Shown in pieces: positions 42,724 through 46,925 of a stretch of 46,925 bases of DNA (the stretch's first letter is position 1; the number at the start of each line of letters is the position of its first letter). Location of the stretch: contig MHFR01000051.1 of assembly GCA_001804285.1 (NCBI GenBank), positions 1 to 46,925 on the forward strand. Reading direction: 5' to 3'. The position numbers and the translations under genes were made by a program. The stretch is from Candidatus Danuiimicrobium aquiferis (lineage in GTDB: Bacteria; Omnitrophota; Omnitrophia; Omnitrophales; Danuiimicrobiaceae). Below the pieces are notes generated by a model. It had not been told where the DNA came from, made no database searches, and saw nothing but the letters and a program-made list of their open reading frames with translations.

Positions 42724-44003
42724 AAGATGATTTTAGGCTTCGGCAGCGGAACAATAAATTGTTTTCCCGCTTTGATTGATGGATCCATTTTTTTTACTAT
42801 TTCCTCCGCGAAATTCCAGGCGAAGATGAGAATACAATCCGTCGGGTGTTCTGTTAAGTGGGCGCTTGAGACAATCGGAATTCGGCATCCCGGGACGAGC
42901 CTTCCCTGCTTCAGCGAATTATCGTCCACGACATAATCGATGTGTTCCTTTGTGAGGCCGCAGTAATTGGCAATGGTTGTCGCCTTGGCGGGTGCGCCGT
43001 AGCCCGCGATTGATTTTCCATTCGCTTTGATCTCTCTTACCATTTTCATAATCTCTGTTTTAATGTTAGCCACCTTTACTGAAAATTCACGATAGTTTTT
43101 TTCGTTGCTGATTCCATGCGCGGATTCGTTCTTAAGATAATCCGTCACGGTTTCCGATATTTCGCGTCCGCCACCCGTCTTTTGAATAAACACTCGAAGC
43201 GAACCGCCGTGGGAAGATATAGGTTGAATGTCAAAAATTTGGAGGCCAAACCGTTTTGTAAAATAGTCTAATGCGGTTATTCCGATATACGACAGATGTT
43301 CATGATAGATCATGTCGAAATACATTTTTTCGAACATCGTCATTAAATACGGAAATTCGATGATGAAAATGCCGTTGTCGGGCAATAGGTCGTTTACATT
43401 GCGTAAAACCGATTGAACATCGTCGATATGCGCAAATACATTATTCGCCGTGACAATTGATGCTTTTCCGTATTCTTTTGTGATCATTTGAACGGTTTCT
43501 CTGCCGAAATAGGAATTAATTGTCGGCACTCCATTCCGCACAGAAAGTTCAGCCAAATTCTTTGCGGGTTCCACGCCAACCCCTTTTATACCCTCTTTGA
43601 TAAAGAAGGACACCAATAACCCGTCATTGCTTCCGATATCAACTGCCAGCGCATTTTGTTTCGATTTTAATTTTGAGACAGCAGTTTTTGCATATTCAGC
43701 AAAATGGGTTTGAAAGGTTTTTGTGGTTGAACTAACGTACAGATAGTGAGCAAACATCATATCTGGTGGGACGACGTGCGACAATTGCACTAAGTGACAC
43801 ACCTGGCAATGGACAAGGCGAAGGGGACATTGAAACTCTTCAACATCTTTTTCTTCGGCTTTCGGCAGATTGTTTGCAAGTGGGGAAAAACCCAGGTCCA
43901 GAAAGGACTCTGGCAGCGGCGAATCACAATAACGGCATCGCGTTTTCTTATACTGTTTGGTTTGTTCTTCTAACCTTTCGAATGTGGCCATCTTCATAGT
44001 CAT
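42720..44003 (-). CDS. C-methyltransferase of the Methyltransf_13/14 family
   Basis: The protein has 427 residues in three parts. A zinc-binding N-terminus holds cysteines at 23, 26, 66 and 69. A SAM domain has VDIGSNDG (121-128), VGVEPAKN (142-149) and YHEHLSY (233-239). A C-terminal domain contains GYGAPAKATT and CILIFAWNFAEEI. This is the architecture of TylCIII/NovU/TcaB9-type enzymes, which attach a methyl group to carbon 3 of 4-keto deoxy sugars. The His-Glu-His of YHEHLSY supplies catalytic residues. It starts in an ATGA overlap with the SDR gene. The keto-sugar substrate would come from the UXS-like or cupin enzymes upstream. Confidence 0.9.
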   Translation of the reverse strand: MTMKMATFERLEEQTKQYKKTRCRYCDSPLPESFLDLGFSPLANNLPKAEEKDVEEFQCPLRLVHCQVCHLVQLSHVVPPDMMFAHYLYVSSTTKTFQTHFAEYAKTAVSKLKSKQNALAVDIGSNDGLLVSFFIKEGIKGVGVEPAKNLAELSVRNGVPTINSYFGRETVQMITKEYGKASIVTANNVFAHIDDVQSVLRNVNDLLPDNGIFIIEFPYLMTMFEKMYFDMIYHEHLSYIGITALDYFTKRFGLQIFDIQPISSHGGSLRVFIQKTGGGREISETVTDYLKNESAHGISNEKNYREFSVKVANIKTEIMKMVREIKANGKSIAGYGAPAKATTIANYCGLTKEHIDYVVDDNSLKQGRLVPGCRIPIVSSAHLTEHPTDCILIFAWNFAEEIVKKMDPSIKAGKQFIVPLPKPKIIL

Positions 44004-44731
44004 TTTTCCGGAACGGGATTAATGGCCGTGATCTTGCCATGACGGATCACGATATCGCCACCCGAATCGACCGGGATTTCGCCGCTAACGGTTTTCATAA
44101 TCACATCAGCGACAAAATCGGGGGCTTGCTGTTTTTGAGCATCTTCTTTTCCGAATACTTTTTCGCGCATTTCAGTGTTCATTCCGCCGGGACAGATTGT
44201 GAAACACTTGATATTGTTTTCAATGTTTTCTTTCGCAATACACTGTGACAAAGCGAGAACCCCGAATTTGCTGGCAGAGTATCCGGCGAGCCGTGGCACA
44301 GCTCTCTTCCCCGCCATTGAAGAGATATTAATGATCAATCCACTCTTTTGCTTAATAAAAATAGGCAGAACTGTTTTACACATCAAAAATGCCGAGAACA
44401 AGTTGATTTCAAAGTTATTTTTAAATTCTCGAGCACTTGTTTTTTCAACTCTTGAAACATGATCGATATAGCCTGCGTTGTTGATTAAGATGTCAATTTT
44501 CGGAAAAGCCTTCTGAATTTTTTTGACTAATGCGGCAACGGCTTTTTCTTTCGTCAAATCTGCGCAAATTAATTTAAATTTGCTATTGCTGTTCACCTGC
44601 TTTAAAGCTTTTGGCCAATGGCGTTTTGTTTTGGTTATTCCGATGACAGTATCACCAGCTTCCATGAAACCTTTAGAAAGTGAGAGTCCTAACCCTGTAC
44701 TTGCACCGGTGATGAAAATGGTTCGGTTCAT
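44000..44731 (-). CDS. Short-chain dehydrogenase/reductase
   Basis: The protein has 243 residues, a classical SDR. TGASTGLG (8-15) binds the cofactor, LINNAGYI is the NNAG element, ISSMAGK gives the catalytic serine, and YSASKFG holds the Tyr-x-x-x-Lys pair. CPGGMNTEM follows, as in ketoreductases. It may reduce a keto group of the sugar made by this cassette. It overlaps both neighbours by four bases (ATGA), so it belongs to one transcript with the cupin and C-methyltransferase genes. The cofactor preference is not obvious. Confidence 0.89.
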   Translation of the reverse strand: MNRTIFITGASTGLGLSLSKGFMEAGDTVIGITKTKRHWPKALKQVNSNSKFKLICADLTKEKAVAALVKKIQKAFPKIDILINNAGYIDHVSRVEKTSAREFKNNFEINLFSAFLMCKTVLPIFIKQKSGLIINISSMAGKRAVPRLAGYSASKFGVLALSQCIAKENIENNIKCFTICPGGMNTEMREKVFGKEDAQKQQAPDFVADVIMKTVSGEIPVDSGGDIVIRHGKITAINPVPEK

Positions 44732-45135
44732 GCTTTCTTTAGCTCGGGATTTAAATAACCCTCAATTACTTGATAAGCAATGGTGTCGCTTTCATATTTG
44801 CCATCTTCCCGTTGCTTCGTTGTCAGTGATAAAAACACAGAATCTTCCGTAAATTTTTGAGCGTGTGCGATATATGGCGGGGTGGAAACGATATCGCCAG
44901 CTTTTACTTTCAGCACTAGCCTTTTACTCGTATCTCTAACATCAACCGAATGAGTTTCGTAAGAGCCGCTTACGAGGTACATGTATTGAAAATCTTCTTT
45001 ATGATAATGGTTCGCACGGACTGAACCTTTCTTTGACGTAATCAAAGCGATGTGTTCGATTCTTCCTTCGAAAACGTTTATAATTTCGCCGCGGTTATCA
45101 ATGAATGCGGGATCGATATGTTTTACTGTTTCCAT
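44728..45135 (-). CDS. Small cupin, WxcM/RmlC-like nucleotide-sugar isomerase
   Basis: The protein has 135 residues, a single cupin barrel. IDNRGEIINVFEG (12-24) opens the fold, RANHYHKEDFQYMYL (40-54) contains metal- or sugar-binding His43 and His45, and GDIVSTPPYIAHA closes the second cupin motif. The family includes dTDP-4-keto sugar 3,5-epimerases and 3,4-ketoisomerases (FdtA/WxcM), acting on keto-sugars, which agrees with the neighbouring SDR and C-methyltransferase. A GGGAG sequence stands 11 bases upstream. Whether it isomerises or epimerises is not decided by sequence. Confidence 0.84.
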   Translation of the reverse strand: METVKHIDPAFIDNRGEIINVFEGRIEHIALITSKKGSVRANHYHKEDFQYMYLVSGSYETHSVDVRDTSKRLVLKVKAGDIVSTPPYIAHAQKFTEDSVFLSLTTKQREDGKYESDTIAYQVIEGYLNPELKKA

Positions 45136-45158
45136 TTAATTTATGCTCCCAGTTGTTG

Positions 45159-45266
45159 TGTCATCCCCGAATGCTTTCCCTTGGGGCTGCAAGGGCCGGC
45201 CCGTTTTCCCTCGGGTGTCGGGGATCTGCGTTCAGAGATTCCCGCCAACAACATGCGGGAATGACA
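45159..45266. repeat. Palindromic repeat element, copy 3 (intergenic)
   Basis: The element is 108 bases with TGTCATccCCGa and GCGGGAATGACA termini. The first 68 bases differ from copy 1 by only a few substitutions, and the GGGCCGGCCC palindrome is at 45193-45202. It lies in the 155-base gap between the UXS-like and cupin genes on the same strand. It lacks the middle section (GGATTCCCGCTTACC...) of copy 1, so it is a shorter version. It would form a strong hairpin in the polycistronic RNA and may reduce downstream expression. Confidence 0.85.
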
Positions 45267-45290
45267 CGGTTATGCTTAATATTAAAATTA

Positions 45291-46346
45291 TTATTGCTCA
45301 CTAAACCACTGAATCGTTCGTTTTAAACCGACCTCAAGCGGATATTTGGGCTTAAAATCGATAACCGATTGCAATTTCGAAATGTCCGGACATCTCCTTT
45401 TCGGATCGCTTGACGCATAAACGGCATGCGGAGGATCGATATTCACCACATCAACTTTAAAGGGCATTGTTTTTGCGACCAATTCCCCAAGTTCATGGAC
45501 CGAAATTTCACGTTCCGGGTTTCCGATGTTAAATGCTTCGCCATTTACATCACAAAAAAGTATCTTGAAAATTTGTTCGATGGCATCATTAATGTAGCAA
45601 AATGCGCGCGTATTTCGCCCGTCACCGTGAACTGGCAGCGGCTCTTTGCGGAGGGCGTGTTCAATAAAATTCGGCAATACCCGGTAATCATCAGGACGTA
45701 TACCGGGGCCGTAAACATTAAAGGGGCGAATAAGTTTCACCGGAACATTGTAAACCCGCCAGTATGTAACCGACATGGTTTCGCCAAACCGTTTTGATTC
45801 ATCATAGCAAGCGCGTGGCCCGGAAACCGACACATTTCCGTTGTAGGTTTCTTTTGTGGGAACATGAGCATTATCCGGATCGCCATAGACTTCGCTTGAG
45901 CTCATAAAAACAAAACTTTCAACGTCTTTCATTCTCGCAAGTTCAAGCATGTTCCGGGTGCCAACGGTCCCCACGTCCATGGTTTCGACTGGATATTTTG
46001 TATAATAAACCGGAGACGCGATTCCGGCGGCGTGAATAATGTAATCGATTGGTTCATCGATTTCAAACGGTTCAATGACATTATGGCGGATAAATATCAG
46101 ATTATCATCAGCAATAATTTGTTCATATCCGGTGACGAAATTGTCCAATAAAATAGCGCGTATCTTTTTGCTAAGTACGTTTTCGTTAAAATATCTCAGC
46201 AGAAGCACGATGTATTTTCCTAAAAACCCGCCCGCACCGGTAATCAGGAATGTTTTTCCTTCGAAATGTTTTTTATGAGCGTTTAAACTTTTTGCGAGTT
46301 GCTCGATATCTTCCTCGATTACGGTGGATAATTTTAATTGGCGCAT
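45291..46346 (-). CDS. UDP-glucuronate decarboxylase-like NAD-dependent enzyme (UXS family)
   Basis: The protein has 351 residues from the ATG at 46346, which has a GGGAG Shine-Dalgarno sequence. A longer start would overlap the upstream gene. About 40 N-terminal residues precede the Rossmann motif LITGAGGFLGKY (about 34-45). HAAGIASPVYYTKYP matches the HLASPASPPHY segment of UXS, SSSEVYGDP and GPRACYDESKR contain the catalytic Ser/Glu/Tyr/Lys set, and RPFNVYGPG follows. UXS oxidises and decarboxylates UDP-glucuronate to UDP-xylose through a 4-keto intermediate, and related enzymes release that intermediate. Which one applies is not decided. The 155-base gap to the cupin gene holds repeat copy 3. 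Confidence 0.87.
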   Translation of the reverse strand: MRQLKLSTVIEEDIEQLAKSLNAHKKHFEGKTFLITGAGGFLGKYIVLLLRYFNENVLSKKIRAILLDNFVTGYEQIIADDNLIFIRHNVIEPFEIDEPIDYIIHAAGIASPVYYTKYPVETMDVGTVGTRNMLELARMKDVESFVFMSSSEVYGDPDNAHVPTKETYNGNVSVSGPRACYDESKRFGETMSVTYWRVYNVPVKLIRPFNVYGPGIRPDDYRVLPNFIEHALRKEPLPVHGDGRNTRAFCYINDAIEQIFKILFCDVNGEAFNIGNPEREISVHELGELVAKTMPFKVDVVNIDPPHAVYASSDPKRRCPDISKLQSVIDFKPKYPLEVGLKRTIQWFSEQ

Positions 46347-46371
46347 TATTTTCTTCTCCCGATTAATTAAA

Positions 46372-46925
46372 TTAAATACTGTCCTCAAAAATTTTAAAAG
46401 ATGTCATTCGGTTCTTTTGCATTAAATATTGAAAAGCAGTGACAATACAACCCCATGCATATTGAATCCCCCGCATCAAACCGATTGACGATGCTTCTTT
46501 AAAGTAACGTGTCGGGCAGGATAATTCTCCGACGCGAAAGGCGTGGTAAAAAATTTGAGCGAGAATTTGATTGTCGAATACAAAATTATTTGAATTCTTA
46601 TGAAATGGAACAGAGGTTAGCACCATGCGATGAAAAGCGCGATAACCGGTATGGTATTCAGACAATTTCCGCCGGAAAATTAAATTTTGAAAGAATGTCA
46701 ATCCGCGGTTGACATAATACTTAAGCCGGGGCATGCCTCCCTCAATCGCTTTTCCGCCGATGATTCTCGACCCCAGCATCACATCATAAACACCGTAGCA
46801 GATAGGAGCGACCATTGCGACGAGCAGCTTAGGATCGTATTGGTAATCCGGGTGAAGCATGACAATCACGTCTGCCTGATGTTTCAGGGCTTCTTCATAA
46901 CAGGTTTTCTGATTTCCGCCATAGC
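46372..46925 (-). CDS. GT2 glycosyltransferase, Dpm1-like, 5' end outside the window
   Basis: This is a partial gene. The frame is open to the right edge, and the reading upstream of the visible GTG/ATG codons continues as YGGNQKTCYEEALKHQADVI, so the true start lies beyond 46925. It is a GT2 enzyme: HPDYQYDP is the metal-binding core, and LGSRIIGGKA, YHTGYRAF and FDNQILAQ follow in family order. It is a paralogue of the gene at 39628-40389 and likewise precedes an epimerase-family gene. At least 184 residues are present. It probably transfers a sugar to polyprenyl phosphate. Confidence 0.9.
   Translation of the reverse strand, partial: YGGNQKTCYEEALKHQADVIVMLHPDYQYDPKLLVAMVAPICYGVYDVMLGSRIIGGKAIEGGMPRLKYYVNRGLTFFQNLIFRRKLSEYHTGYRAFHRMVLTSVPFHKNSNNFVFDNQILAQIFYHAFRVGELSCPTRYFKEASSIGLMRGIQYAWGCIVTAFQYLMQKNRMTSFKIFEDSI

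Noticed and set aside
45052-45264. Plus-strand open frame across the cupin start and repeat copy 3
   Set aside because: It is a shadow of the cupin gene joined to the repeat; its residues match translation of the repeat only.
1-46925. tRNA or rRNA genes, CRISPR arrays, insertion sequences, JUMPstart/ops elements
   Set aside because: I looked for their usual signatures while reading and recognised none; a covariance-model or repeat search would be needed to exclude them fully.

Overview
This window is one long stretch of a bacterial surface-glycan biosynthesis region. About forty protein genes fill it with very little spacing. I see no rRNA, tRNA, CRISPR array, insertion sequence or phage gene. 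Genes start mostly at ATG with variable Shine-Dalgarno sequences, often overlap their neighbour by 1-8 bases, and lie mainly on the minus strand. The gene content suggests a Gram-negative-type, environmental or uncultured bacterium: many polytopic GT-C glycosyltransferases, YfhO and DUF2079 proteins, 'cobalamin-type' radical SAM enzymes, and a palindromic repeat with TGTCATTCCCGC ends. Omnitrophota or a similar candidate phylum would fit, but the sequence alone does not prove it.

Layout. (1) 134-1633 (+) is a GT-C glycosyltransferase convergent with the rest. (2) 1695-15608 (-) is a modular block: four more GT-C glycosyltransferases, four methyltransferases, two GT2 glycosyltransferases, a small NAD-dependent epimerase and a Wzx-type flippase. 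(3) 15610-24929 (-) is the most distinctive block: a GT-B-like surface-carbohydrate transferase, an SGNH hydrolase with a membrane anchor, a CMP-nonulosonate synthetase-like enzyme, a NeuB-family synthase without its SAF domain, two radical SAM enzymes, a DegT aminotransferase and a KdsC-like phosphatase. It looks like a nonulosonic (sialic-acid-like) sugar pathway with unusual radical steps. (4) 24978-26160 is a small excisionase-type HTH gene divergent from a polyprenyl-phosphate mannose synthase-like gene, with recognisable promoters between them. (5) 26381-30295 (-) carries a DUF2079 membrane protein, a methyltransferase and a B12-type radical SAM protein. (6) 30655-34200 (+) is a three-gene operon: a UDP-galactopyranose mutase of the eukaryotic type, a GT2 enzyme and a GT-C transferase. 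(7) 34233-46925 (-) holds two large membrane proteins (one YfhO-like with a repeat inserted in frame), two GT2/epimerase pairs, two methyltransferases, a radical SAM protein, an SDR, a cupin and a UXS-like decarboxylase. Its first gene is cut by the right window edge.

How the genes may work together (inference). GT2 enzymes of the Dpm1 type charge polyprenyl phosphate with sugars. The GT-C membrane proteins then use these lipid donors on the outer face of the membrane. The soluble enzymes make rare sugars: a nonulosonate, galactofuranose, and a UDP-xylose-derived or C-methylated sugar. The flippase exports lipid-linked units, and the SGNH protein and methyltransferases decorate the product. 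No Wzy-type polymerase or ABC exporter was recognised, so the locus is probably part of a larger region.

Three copies of a palindromic repeat (26218-26366, 36371-36501, 45159-45266) are scattered through the right half. One of them sits inside a coding sequence without breaking its frame.
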